DNA from: Symbiotaphrina buchneri
Lineage: Eukaryota; Ascomycota; Symbiotaphrinales; Symbiotaphrinaceae
Direction of reading: 5' to 3'
DNA: 64,000 nt
Assembly: GCA_001599915.1 (NCBI GenBank)
Contig: BCIG01000034.1
Span: 124,001-188,000 of the forward strand
Part shown: piece by piece, positions 1 through 10,947 of the stretch
How the letters are laid out: every line of letters starts with the position of its first letter
Position numbering within the stretch: position 1 is the first letter of the stretch
The notes under the pieces: generated by a model
What the model was told of the DNA's origin: nothing
The model's input: only the letters and a program-made list of their open reading frames with translations
Databases searched by the model: none
Made by a program: the position numbers and the translations under genes

Positions 1-742
1 CGTGGGTGGGTTCAGCGGGTCGCCCATAAGGACCGTGTCAAGATATAGTTGGATGGGACTGTCAAGGATATATGTCCCCTGAGGCACATACACCACGGCA
101 GGAGCCCCAGTGGTACCATATCCACCTCCTCCCGATCCTCGATTTGCGCCATTGATACCCGCTGTGATGTATATATTAGCCTCAGAATAATTTTGGTGAT
201 TCCAGCTGTGCCTACCATTTATTGCATTTTGGATAGCGGGCGCATCATTCGTGCTCCCGTCTCCAGCAGCGCCAAAGTCTGTCTTGACGTTCCGGAAGAC
301 AGTCCAATCGGCGCCATCCGCGATGAAAGGCGAAATGCCATTGTGGGTGATGGCCTCGTACCAGAACGTTGATGGATTGTCCGGTGCCAGAGCGTTTTGG
401 CTCAACTCAAAGTTCGCATGGCCCGAGATCGTCGCGTTGGAGCTTCTGGTACTGTTCGAAGGAGTCGCTGGATGTACGCTTCCATTCCCTCGCGTGAGAG
501 GCAAACCACTGCAAAGGTTAATTACCAAGGGCCAATACCCCAATATAGCCGGAGAGAACTTACTTTTGGTCGGGGACGAAGTTCGCCTGCTGTGCTGGTT
601 TGTAGGTGTAAGTTGGATACAAAGAAGTCGACGCTTTGCTGGCCGAGGCATTAGGAAGACTAGAAGAAGCAGCACGAGGCAAGGCAAAAACAAGGAGAGA
701 CTGGCTCGTAAGGAGTGAAAGAATATATAGCGCGAACAACAT
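1..742 (-). CDS. GH55 exo-1,3-beta-glucanase, N-terminal part (runs off the window)
   Basis: Likely a secreted glycoside hydrolase family 55 exo-beta-1,3-glucanase acting on wall or storage glucan. Exon 1 (742-564) encodes a signal peptide (MLFALYILSLLTSQSLLVFA) and a Ser/Ala-rich linker. A 55-nt intron (563-509, GTAAGT...TTGCAG) leads into exon 2, which continues past position 1. Exon 2 reads through FWYEAITHNGISPFI, WTVFRNV, DFGAAGDGSTNDAPAIQNAI (the first pectate-lyase-like repeat shared by GH55 enzymes) and PAVVYVPQGTY. This order matches the start of the first beta-helix domain of GH55. The ATG at 742 is chosen because the signal peptide starts there; an in-frame upstream ATG at 856 would bury it. 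About 220 residues of an expected 750-950 are present. The family assignment is from remembered motifs. Confidence 0.85.
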
Positions 743-2307
743 CTTGAAGGAGTGACTGGCGAAGTGAAGAACGTAGAAGGTCTTGCTGCGAAAGCAACAA
801 CTGGCAACAGAGTTAAAATCGCCCTGCGACACACCTTGAGCAAAAATGGGGTTCAAGCGGTGTGAAGCACCTATAAGACAGTGTCCTGCACGGCTCAGAT
901 AGGAAGGATAAAGGAATGGACGTCAGCTATGGCTTAGCTGTCTCACATGGCCATGTCAGGGTTGCTTCTCTTGCATGGTGTGGAGAGAATGTGTGCCACG
1001 ATTGTATGAGCTTCAATGCCGGATCCTGCCGGTAGATCTTTACTGGTTCACGGGAGATAAGGGGCCACCAAGATATATAATTGCAGGGGCCCCAGTTAGA
1101 TCTGTCATGGCCGGAAAGGGCGCATGACCAGGGGGCAACGGAACGGGCATTCACCGGTTTCCTATGACCGCTTCATTGGGAAATGCAGCGATCAAGTGGT
1201 TGTGGGACACTGGGACCTGCATTGAGCGCCCTAAGCTCCCATGACTGGCCCGCATGCCCTGGGCACTTGATCTGCTGCGGAGATTGCGCAGGGCTGGTGC
1301 GACCCGAGACGTCGTGTTTCGCCAATCATTCGGGAGCCAATCAATGCCAAGCTTTCCTTTCTGGGATGCACATGCTCAAACAGGAGTCTCGTTTAGGGAC
1401 AGGCTGCAGAAACCGTCGAAAAGCGGGTCCCGTGGCCGTGACTGAGCATCATGGATTTTGTGAAATATCCATAGGTGGCTGAGTCAAGCTTTCGAGGTTT
1501 TGATGTAGTATTCCTCGACGCGTATTGTTTCCATGATCCTTTCTTCGCATCGATACAATTGGAATACAACAGTGCAGCAGTGTTCTTGATGGAGAGATAC
1601 GTCAGGGCAGGCTCCCTTACGGACGGGAGGTATGTGTGCCATGGAATTCACCTCACCTACCTACACGTAACACTCGTGACCTTACCACTGCTGAGGGTTC
1701 GAGACACGTTGCGGCTGGTTATTTAATGCTTTCGCTCACCTTTCCAATCACTATCCGCAGTTTCCACATCCTATAAAAATCTCTGAAAAGCGTGATTGGG
1801 AGTTGAATAGTCTGGATTACTATGGCTTCTGATGTAAAATGTCCATCATTGATAGGGGTTTTCATAGGGTGTCCTGGCCTCACGAGGTCACGCCCCGAAC
1901 TTTTTGCCCTCTCTAAATGACCTTTGCCTCTGATGATATTCGCTCCCAACTTCTACTTATTTATTTTGATTTTTTTTCCTTTAGAAACTCAGGTGTACAA
2001 AGGTCCCGCAAACAGTACCGCCCTTCTTTTATACTGTCATAGAGGTCCAGAACCTCCTTTGCTATGAGTTATTGCGCTGGGAATCTTGTTTATTTTCCGG
2101 GCCCGGCAGCTTACATGCAAAGGTTTTTAGTCTACGACTTTCCATAAATACCTTGTAACTGGCTTTGTAAAAGGAACCTGTTACTGTGCTTTATTTCCAG
2201 ATTGAGCCACTCCCAAGGATGATGGCAACCATGCAAAGGTCCATTCAATGGAGCTTCGATACCCATGATACTTGCATGTAACAGTGATTTTTATATCGTG
2301 GGAAATA
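743..2307. other. Gene-free stretch between GH55 and DUF3445
   Basis: Short overlapping open frames occur (for example 1183-1482) but none has splice-linked partners, a recognisable motif or protein-like composition. The part next to 742 is the GH55 promoter; the part next to 2307 is the 3' flank of the DUF3445 gene. No repeat or RNA gene seen. Confidence 0.6.
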
Positions 2308-3534
2308 TCAAACTCCATGATTGGCAACCGCAACTTCCTCCTTCGCTGGGTACTCATCCCCCAAAACCTTCTCCGCCCAGTCCTCCAACGTATCCATCCA
2401 CACCTGTCTTCCCTTATACCTCGCCATATCCTCCGGCATGGCCCTACAAGCCCGCACCAAATCCCGCAAACTCTCCGGTTCCTCCCCAAGCGCAGAAACC
2501 GGCGTCATGAACGTCCGTACCATGAACGCCACGGCGCCGGTGCGCGATAGCCGGCGGAACGTCTGGCGCTCGTAGCGAAGGCGGAGGTCGTCGATGACTG
2601 GTGGCTCAGGCAATGAGCTTGCGAAAGGCGTTTGTTGGAAGAGGACGTCGTTGGTTTGGATGAAGAAGTTGCTGCGTTCCATGGGGACGGTGGTTTTGAG
2701 GTTGGAGAAGAGACTGGTGTGTGTTACTAGGCTGGTGGCGGTTGGAGATGAGGGAATTCAAACATACTTCTCCACGGGCTTGAGCAGTTTCTGGTTCCAC
2801 ATAGGAACAGGGCTGTGGATTCTCCATAGCGGCCAGCCAATTCGCTCCTGTAAATCCCAACCTGCTGGCGCCATGGTGAAGCTAGCAAGCCTGCAAAACA
2901 GGGTCAGTCGTAACGAGGGACGTTATTTTTGTATTGTGGCTATTGCTTACAGATAATGGTTAGCATCATCTCCTTCACCCTTAACCATGATATTGATATC
3001 CTCCATGACCAGCTGTGCAGCGACTTCCAGAGGATGAATCTCATAAGGCTTCGTGACTTTGAACGTCTGTCCAGTAAATCCATTCCTCAGGTATCCTGGC
3101 TTGTTGTCCAGTATAGTAAAGTGTTGTGGATACCGCTGTGTCAAGAACTCAACAATAAGGTCCAGAACCTCCTCGCAAGCAGCCTCCGACCAGGAGACAT
3201 ACTGTAAGACGCCTTCGCGATGGTGCCCCAGAAGGTATTTCCGAACTTGCTGCTCCGGGAGGTATTCTTTGTCGATGACGAGCCATGTCTCATGCGGCAT
3301 CTTGCGCAAACCCATCGTCATCTGGAATTTCCCTGGGCGCCATGGTCGGTAAGGATGGGTTGGGGTATTGTTGATATCGAAGTCTTCGAGGGCTGGGATA
3401 ACCATTCCTTGATTGGCTTCTTGCTGGAGCAGGTCAGGAAGCTTGTTGGAGGCGCGGGAAGAACTCCATAGGCCAATGATAGATAAGGCTGCCATTATAA
3501 TGGCGGGGAGTATGAAGTCTGATAGAGCGAACAT
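2308..3534 (-). CDS. DUF3445 protein (heme-dependent oxidative N-demethylase-like)
   Basis: Three exons (3534-2951, 2890-2768, 2713-2308) give 370 residues; introns of 60 and 54 nt have GTAAGC/GTATGT donors and TTGCAG/ACCAG acceptors. An N-terminal hydrophobic segment (about residues 5-23) suggests membrane anchoring. Family landmarks are EGVLQYVSW, EDINIM, WPLWRIHSPVPMWNQKLL near the second exon, and LRYERQTFRRLSRTGAVAF followed by VRTFMTPV near the C-terminus. These are hallmarks of DUF3445, whose bacterial member is the heme-binding alpha subunit of an oxidative N-demethylase. Fungal members are often seen near secondary-metabolism genes, but the substrate here is unknown. The frame is intact throughout. 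Confidence 0.85.
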
Positions 3535-5307
3535 GACACGGATGACTCCTTGCGGAGTCGTGGGTGTAGAAGGAAAGAAAGACTGTACAAAGCTTGAAGG
3601 CGACCGTTTTTATGGAATATGGCTCCATTCACTGGCATGCTGCCACCTAAGCCCTCCCGGTGAAGGTGCTTATGACCCGCGACTATCCACATCATATACG
3701 TAAGTGCTCTACAGCAAGTGAGCCCTACGGAAGGGCTGAAGCAAGACTAATGACGGGACCTCCCTGCAGGTGACCGTGCAACGGCTAGCTGCTGCATCAA
3801 ATACCTACCTTGGTCTCACCTCCCACAAGCATAAGCCCGATTAGCGTTCCTAGTGTTCGGTGGCCGATGATAGCTGAGAGTCTGAGACATGGTACGATAT
3901 GGCGCCGTCGATCACCGATTAACTTTCCGGGTGGCTTGGATAGAGTTTCCGGAGCATAGCCACCTGAGACCCAGACGTGGAATGTGGACCATGCCACTCA
4001 GGCGACCGGATCCACCCTAATACCAAATGGTTTGGAGGATAAAAATATATGTAAGTTGTCCGCTCGCTGGAACTTGTTGCAAGGCCAGGCGTTTTGAACC
4101 TGATAAGAGGGAGCAGTGGCTTGTAATCGCATCCACGCATTGGTATCTCCCAATAATACAAGTGGCTCAATCTCTGGTAAGAGCAATGAAGTTGAACGCC
4201 AACAGGCACAGCAAGGCCGATACTGGGATAGCAAGAGATGTGAATGAAGAGGGAGGGCCAACGTATGCCGTAAACCATATTGGGTGTCATGTAGGCCGGG
4301 AAGACCAAGGCTGAGCGACAAATCTGTTCCGATTACATAGAAGATGCTGCGGAAAAAAGCAGAAGAAGGATTATGAGAGGAGGGCTAGACTACTATACAT
4401 TGGGAGGGATGCTGCTGAGAGATCAGGAAGTATCTCCCCAGCAGAATTTGACATCAGGAACAGCATCTGGCCTACCAAGGCGTACTTCTCACTCGAGCTT
4501 AGGGCAATGTGCCGTCAGCCCACACCAGCGCCTTGGCGAACCATATTCCATGATGCAGCCATAAAGGAGGACGTTTTGGTCGTCAATAAGCTATCGTAAC
4601 CGCGGTGGCCATACTTTCAAGTGGCACGTCAGAAGGTAGAAGCAGGGGCATACTGCAGCGACCAGCTCAATCTTCTTCTTCGACTTTCTGAGGTCCATTG
4701 TAGACATCGAATTGAACCCGGTCAAGCATGAGCCAGGTCCTCTCCCCTCGCAAACCTTTGACATGGGAAGACAGTACCCCTATTCACTCCCTCTAAGCCC
4801 GTCATGACCCGCAGTCAACTCTGCTCCATACGGACCAATAATGTCCAACCCCTTTTCACCGTGCGTTTACCGACCTTCCCGACCCGATCCCGCAGACCCA
4901 TGTCGCTTGATGCATGCATGTCACACTGGATTAGGCAGCTGCGGGTGAGGATAGGCTGCGGCTTTCCTATGAGCCGGTGCTTAAAGGCTGCAACTCGACA
5001 AAATGGGATTCGGTTCGAGCCCATGATCCGAAATATGGAGATGTGCCGGCAGGAAGCGTTCACCTGGGGGGGGTTGCGTGACGGAGCATAGATAACGGAT
5101 AGGGGCAGCAGGGGATAGCAACTGTGGACTTCTAGACTGCAGTATGAGTCGGACATAATGATAGAGTGACCCTTGTTCACGGATGAGGGGCAGAATCTCG
5201 GCTGCCGTGCAGTCTGTGCAGAACATATCTACCGTTTCCGCACCGTTACTTTCTTTCTCTTGCTTTCTGCTCTTTCTATGCGGCTTTCAACATAGATTAC
5301 CAGAAAT
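3535..5307. other. Gene-free stretch between DUF3445 and the methyltransferase
   Basis: About 1.8 kb between two divergently oriented genes, so it holds both promoters. Open frames here (for example 3919-4308 and 4815-5180, both minus) lack introns linking them to anything and resemble no family. No element boundary or terminal repeat was recognised. Confidence 0.55.
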
Positions 5308-6886
5308 ATGGCTGCACATCCAGAGGATCAAGCTACAACCGGAGAGGTAGCATCATTGGTTGGTACAGCCGGCTCAAGTCGAGGCATAATAGCGATCTAA
5401 CCGGCACAACAGAACAGTGCCGACACGGATTCCAGCTATGGAGACGAACTGTTGTTACATCTTCTCTTCCCGATGTGAGAAACCGCTGACACTGGCCCTC
5501 TTCAGCTCGTCATACACAGCGTCCCTAACTTCCAGCGTGCTCAATTACCCAGAGGAGAACGGGCGTCGCTACCACGCCTACAGGGCCGGAAGTAAGTGGC
5601 ACTCAAGTCGGGAAGCCAGGGGACATCTGTTAACCAAGAAGATTATATGATGCCGAATGACGAGGTGAGACTATACACCATTGCCTAGGAACACATGGCT
5701 GAAGATGATGCATAGGCCGAAGCCGACCGGCTCGATTTGTCACACCACTTGTTCACCCTGGCTATCGATGGAAAACTCCACCTTGCTCCTATCCCGAAAG
5801 GAACACAACGGGTGCTAGATATTGGAACAGGAACTGGGATTTGGTGTATGGAAATGGGTGAGTGAAATTCAATGTCGTCGGGCGCAGCTCGCTGACTGAA
5901 GTTCTGCTAGGGGATGAATATCCGTCTGCAGAGGTAAATTCCAAGAGATCATCAAATAAGACAAGATCATGTATTGAAAATCGAAGATCATCGGTAACGA
6001 CCTAAGCGCGGGCCAACCCACAGAGTACGTGCAGATGACTACGCGAAGACTGGGTATACTGACAAGGTAGGGTGCCGCCAAACGTCAAGTTTGAGATCGA
6101 CGACGTCGAGGACCAATGGACATACAACCAGAAGTTCGACTACATCCACTGCCGGTGAGTCTCTCTTTACACTTCCTGATGTGTGGCCTCTAACACAAGC
6201 CCCACCATAGTTACATGACAGGCGCAATCGTGGACTGGCCCAAACTGTTTCACCAGGCATTTGAGAACCTGAATCCGGGTGGCTACTTCGAAGTCCAAGA
6301 ATATGACATGACGTACTACTCGCCGGACGGAAAGCTAAGAGACGACAGTAGTTTCAAGGAATGGATGGACCTCTGCCTCGAAGCGATTCGCAAGCGGGGA
6401 GTCGACCCATGTCCCGGGTTGAGCTTGGAGAAGTGGGCGAAAGATGCTGGGTTTGTGGATGTGGTGCATGTTAAGAAACCGATGCCTATCGGAGTGTGGA
6501 ATAAGGACAAGAAGCTGGTAAGCTGAATGGGTCAACTCCGGCCTGACCAGAATGGTGTGGCAGGACACAAGGAGTTGCAAAGCTAATATAGTTTCCATCC
6601 AACAGAAAGAACTCGGGGCATGGCAGTATCTCATGGTCAGTGAAGGGCTGGAGGCGTTCTCGCTACGCTTGTTCACGATGGTCCTGGGCTGGTCTGCAGA
6701 GGCGGTCCATGCTTTGTTGGCGCAGGTGAGGAAGGAACTTCGCGATCCGAACATGCATGCGCAACTGGACTGGTGAGTCTCGTATATGAACATATGCTTC
6801 GTTTCTGGATTTGCTAATGGTTGGCATCGTTTAACAGGCACATAGTATATGGACGTAAGCCAGGTGATCTTGAGCCGAATGCCTGA
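5308..6886 (+). CDS. LaeA-like SAM-dependent methyltransferase
   Basis: Eleven short exons (5308-5346, 5413-5450, 5506-5591, 5642-5664, 5716-5857, 5911-5933, 5987-6024, 6071-6154, 6211-6517, 6606-6772, 6838-6886) give 331 residues. The N-terminus has the usual DTDSSYGDEL then SVLNYPEENGRRYHAYRAG block of this family. SAM motif I is VLDIGTGTGIW. Then follow GNDLSAGQP, FEIDDVEDQW, YIHCRYMTGAI, and the post-I region NLNPGGYFEVQEYD. This is the fungal Methyltransf_23 group to which LaeA belongs; members regulate or tailor secondary metabolism, mostly with unknown substrates. It is a paralogue-type member, not a clear LaeA orthologue. The second donor (GTTGTT at 5451) and the very small exons are the least certain parts. 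The FMO starts 332 bp downstream on the same strand. Confidence 0.85.
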
Positions 6887-7218
6887 TGTTGAACAAGGGT
6901 GGTCTAGTCGATTGCAGGAGGTGGTAGGATCTTAGCTGTCTGTGATAGCAATTCCACAGTCTGCTTCTTTGAATGGGTGTGCAATGTATCCGTACGATAT
7001 CACGTCCTGGGCTGCAGATCAGGTTCTCCTCATAACATGTGGGATCCCCACACTGACACTAAAACTCAACTGCCGAGGGTTGGGAATATCCCGCTGGACC
7101 CCTCTTTCTCCCACATTTATGCATAGAGTTGCTTGATAACCTGTCAAAATCATGAATATCGAGAACTTCAGAATTTATCACCCATAAGCACAGATGTAAA
7201 TGACAATCATTTACCACA
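6887..7218. promoter_or_regulatory. Spacer between methyltransferase and FMO
   Basis: 332 bp between two same-strand genes. It must contain the 3' UTR of the methyltransferase and the FMO promoter. No coding signal or strong motif seen. Confidence 0.4.
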
Positions 7219-9552
7219 ATGGATCCTAAGCCCTTAGCCCCTTCCCCCTGGAGCCACCCCACCGGAGTCGACAACCCACTCGCCCTCCTGCCCGGCTCAC
7301 TCCCCACAAAAGGCGTTCCCCGACACATCTCCGCAGCAAGCATTGCAGCTCCCCTAATCCCACGTCTATCCTCCCCAAGTGAGTCCCTCTTTGCTCCCGA
7401 TGCGCTCTGGCGGGACTCCTTTGCGCTCACTGGCACACTGCGCACATTCTCAACTCCACACACCATCATCACGGCATGGAACCATGTCAGCGCATTTCAC
7501 CACCCATGCGATTTCGAGATGAAACCGGAGTCGGCTCGGGTGATGAAGATCAAGGAAGATTGCGCATGGGTGGAAGCCGGATTCACGTTCCGTACGCAGG
7601 GAACACCGAGGTTGTATGGCTCTGGATTCGTGTCGCTCGTGGAGTGTGAGGGAGAGTGGAAGATCTGGATGCTGAGGACAATACTGGAGGGTATAGAGGG
7701 GTGTCCAAGTGTGGATCACCTGGAGCCTCTGAGTGAGGAAATTAATGGCAGTACCAATGGAGCGGTAAATGGAAATCTGGAAGACGGAGATCATAATGTC
7801 GAGGAGTTTGAATGTGTGGTTGTCGGTGCCGGCCATGCGGGGCTGAGTGTCGGCGGCAGATTGAAAGCGTTAGGGGTGAAGTATGTCGTGATTGACAAGA
7901 ACAGAGATGTCGGCGATAATTGGGCCCTGCGATACAATTCTGCAAAACGTGAGTCGCTATTTCTAGGTGACTCTGGGATTTGACTTTTACTGATTCCTAC
8001 ATTAGTGCACACATCTAGAGAATCTTGTACGGCATGCACAAGACCAATATCGTTTCGATGGGATAATCGACTGACACCTTCCAGCCCATCTACCGTTTGA
8101 GCGAACCTATGGTCCTGAGTACAACGAGTGGTTGACCAAGGACGATCTGGCCCGGGGTTATCAGCACTTTGTCAAGAAATATGGGATTGTAAGGTCCCCA
8201 CTTTCTCCATCCCCTTCGCCGCTTTTAACATACATGATAGAACCTGCGGATGTCTACAGCTCTTGAATCCGGAAAATGGGATGCAGGTACCAAGACCTGG
8301 ACGTTGAAGATCCGTCAGGAAGGCAAAGAGCGGACCGTGTCCGCGCGGCACCTCGTCCTCGCTGTGGGATTCTTCCAGATCCCCAGCATGCCTGTTTATC
8401 CCGGTATAGTACGTGTCGGCCTCGACTCCCTCTACATGGGACGCTCGACTGAACAAAATAACAGGATGAGTTCGAGGGCCTGATATTGCATTCCGTGGAT
8501 TATAAGTCTGCGGATGGCTGGAAGGGAAAGCACTGTGTTGTTGTGGGCTCTGCAAATACAGGTAACGCCGGCGGCCGTATATCATCTTCCGGTTGCTGAC
8601 TCAAGTCTGTAAGCTCATGATGTAGCTGAGGATATGCTGGCTGCTAATGCGGCTTCTGTCACGATGGTTCAGCGAGGGAAGACTTGTGCGCGGACACAAC
8701 CTGAATATGTCGTTACTGAGCAACAGATTGCTGATATATCATCAGATGTGCTACCGGTGGAATATTTTGACGTCAGCGGTCGTACGTCCAATCCTTGCCA
8801 TGCCCATTCATATCCACTAACGCTCCAGAAAGTATACAACCCCAACGTCCCCGTAGAGGTAGCGGACCGGCTGTCCAACTCCTCGCCGATGGCTATTGGC
8901 AGGCTCCTCGCGCACCATAATCTCCACGGCAAGGCAAGAGCGCACCCGGAGCGGTTTGATGCTCTAGAGCGTGCGGGCTTCAACCTAGACCGATACGGAG
9001 ATATTATCTACTGCCTCATGCAGCGCTTGGGTGGGCATTACATGGACATCGGCGCCTCGGCGAAGATTGCTAGGGGAGACGTAAGTTCTATCATAAAGAC
9101 CTTTGGAAATTATCGACTATTGTTAACATCAGCCATTCAAAGATCGAAGTCAAATCCGACGCCGCGCCAACACAATACACGAAGAAGGGGATCTTGTTCG
9201 CAGACGGCACCGAAGTCAAGGCGGACGTGGTAGTCTTCGCGACGGGGTTCGCAGGCAAGTATAGGAAGCTCATCGCGCAGATGCTTGGTCAGGAGATCGC
9301 AAACCAAGTTGAGGATTTCTGGGGCGTAGATGGTGAGGGTGAGGTCAAGGGCGCTTTCAAACCGACTGGTCGTATGCATGAACCTTTCTCTTTTTGGATG
9401 TGCATGAAGCTGATGGAGCAATAGATCCGGGGCTTTGGTTTCATGGTGGCACATTGGGCCAGATGCGATATTTCTCCAGATTCATCGCGCTTCAGATCAA
9501 GGCCGATCTCCTGGGGACGCCACTGCCGATCTACAGGAAGACGCCAAGCTGA
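7219..9552 (+). CDS. Flavin-containing monooxygenase with N-terminal SnoaL/NTF2-like domain
   Basis: Nine exons (7219-7948, 8006-8026, 8085-8188, 8241-8408, 8465-8561, 8614-8781, 8833-9080, 9143-9371, 9425-9552) give 630 residues, the usual size for this fungal group. The first ~180 residues form an NTF2-like region (FAPDALWRDSFALTGTLRTF, GSGFVSLVECEGEWKIW). The FAD Rossmann motif is VVVGAGHAGLSVGGRL near residue 200; a second nucleotide-binding motif is VVVGSANTAHDVAEDM. The FMO hallmark VVVFATGF and the C-terminal HPGLWFHGGTLGQMRYFSR are present. It should hydroxylate or oxidise a small substrate with NADPH and O2. The junction near 8782-8832 has an alternative (donor GTCAGC at 8772, acceptor at 8828), also in frame. 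Tandem position with the methyltransferase suggests a shared tailoring role. Confidence 0.87.
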
Positions 9553-10462
9553 TGACATGTCATCTGATTAGTCTTGAGCGTTTGGGAAGGAGGAGCAAGC
9601 TGCACTGTTGCAGGCGACGACGTCGTAAGCATAGTGGAACAAGCACACTGATCGCCATCATATCAGGTTCTTTCACACCTCAAATATAACCGCAAAAACA
9701 ATGCGAGTGCGCTTTTGTGGCCATGGTCCGAGAATGTTTCCCAAACGACCAATCCTCACCGGATTCACATTGATGACATCCAAGCCAAACTGTGCTGCCA
9801 CACACATTCTCTCAATATGGGGCTTAGCAATGGCGGGTGAGAGTAACGTTACATGAAAACACACAGGTGTGGGGGAATGATGGCTGTCCAACAGTACATC
9901 GCGGCACAGTAGGGGTCCTGATGGCTCCATGAAGGGTTGTGATTGGCCATCTATAGCCCATACAGCTCGCCCATGCCTCCACAAAGATCGCCGAAGTATG
10001 CATTGCCTTTATGCAGGGCAGCCCCAAGACCTAGCCACAAGAGGAGAAATTGGTTGCCTTGTTCGATATCTCACTTGCCTTATTATTCCCGCCCGGTCTG
10101 GAGGTTAGGCTCTGCCGTGTGGATGAAGTATAAAAGATAGGCCTGGCCATGCACGAGTAATGGAATTCTTAAAACTTCTCCAAGCGCTTAGGCCTTCTTC
10201 TCATCACCCGAACTCCTGCTCTACAGAAGCCTAAAGCAAGTTCTGCCTGATTACTTGCTTTTCCCCATCCAGATCACCTTCCCACAAGAAGCTCCACCTC
10301 TACAAAAGCAGGAGAAAACAACATCATCATGCCAGTACAAATCCATCCAATCTCCAAACCAATTGAAGAAGCAATCTAAACGTCATATAGAGATTTCAAG
10401 AAGGCGACAGGGTTCGGTTACGCGACAGGACAAGAGCCGGAGGACGGGCCATCTTCGTGGTC
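9553..10462. other. Gene-free stretch 3' of the FMO
   Basis: No supported gene. An open frame on the minus strand (9673-9984) has no family resemblance and no intron context. Confidence 0.5.
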
Positions 10463-10699
10463 ATGCGTGTCATTGAGGTTACCCTCGGGATCGTCAACTA
10501 CGTGATTGAACTCGTGGATGCTTGTGGAGGAGATGTACCGTTCGACATGAAGGGGGAGCTTGAAGTCGCTGAAAGTGAACTGGAAAGTGTCCATTAGGTT
10601 TCTGATGACAAGGGGACCCTGCAGATATCTTCAAGCAGGGTGGCTGGCGATAAGTTGGACTCTAAGATCCTTTATATTAGTAACCATATGGTCTTGTGA
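10463..10699 (+). pseudogene. Possible small gene relic
   Basis: An ATG at 10463 opens a 44-codon frame (starting MRVIEVTLGIVNYVIELVDA) that meets a TAG at 10595-10597 and then stays open in the same frame to a TGA at 10697-10699 (VSDDKGTLQISSSRVAGDKL...). The composition is protein-like and acidic, but no family is recognised and chance cannot be excluded. If real, it is a remnant with one in-frame stop. The 250 bp that follow, up to 10947, hold only the 3' flank of the patatin gene. Confidence 0.2.
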
Positions 10700-10947
10700 C
10701 ACTCTTTGATCCTATAATGATCCGTGTTTTGTCTAGGCATGCTCGCACTGGTCAGATCAGGGGATATCTCGGTCAGAACTTGGTCCAGATTGTTTTAGTA
10801 CAAACATCATTCACAGAAAATCCTTGGGACCGCTAATCCCGCGTATACAAATCCTCCGTCCCATAGCACGACAGATACTACCAATGCTTGAATAGCACAA
10901 GAGAAGGTCTGGAACATGGGACATGAGAAGAGCGCGCCCGAGGAGCG

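Noticed and set aside
2265-2682. Pro-rich plus-strand frames
   Set aside because: Antisense to the last exon of the DUF3445 gene.
5005-5030. GGTTCGAGCCC, resembling a tRNA B box
   Set aside because: No matching A box, acceptor stem or cloverleaf could be drawn around it.
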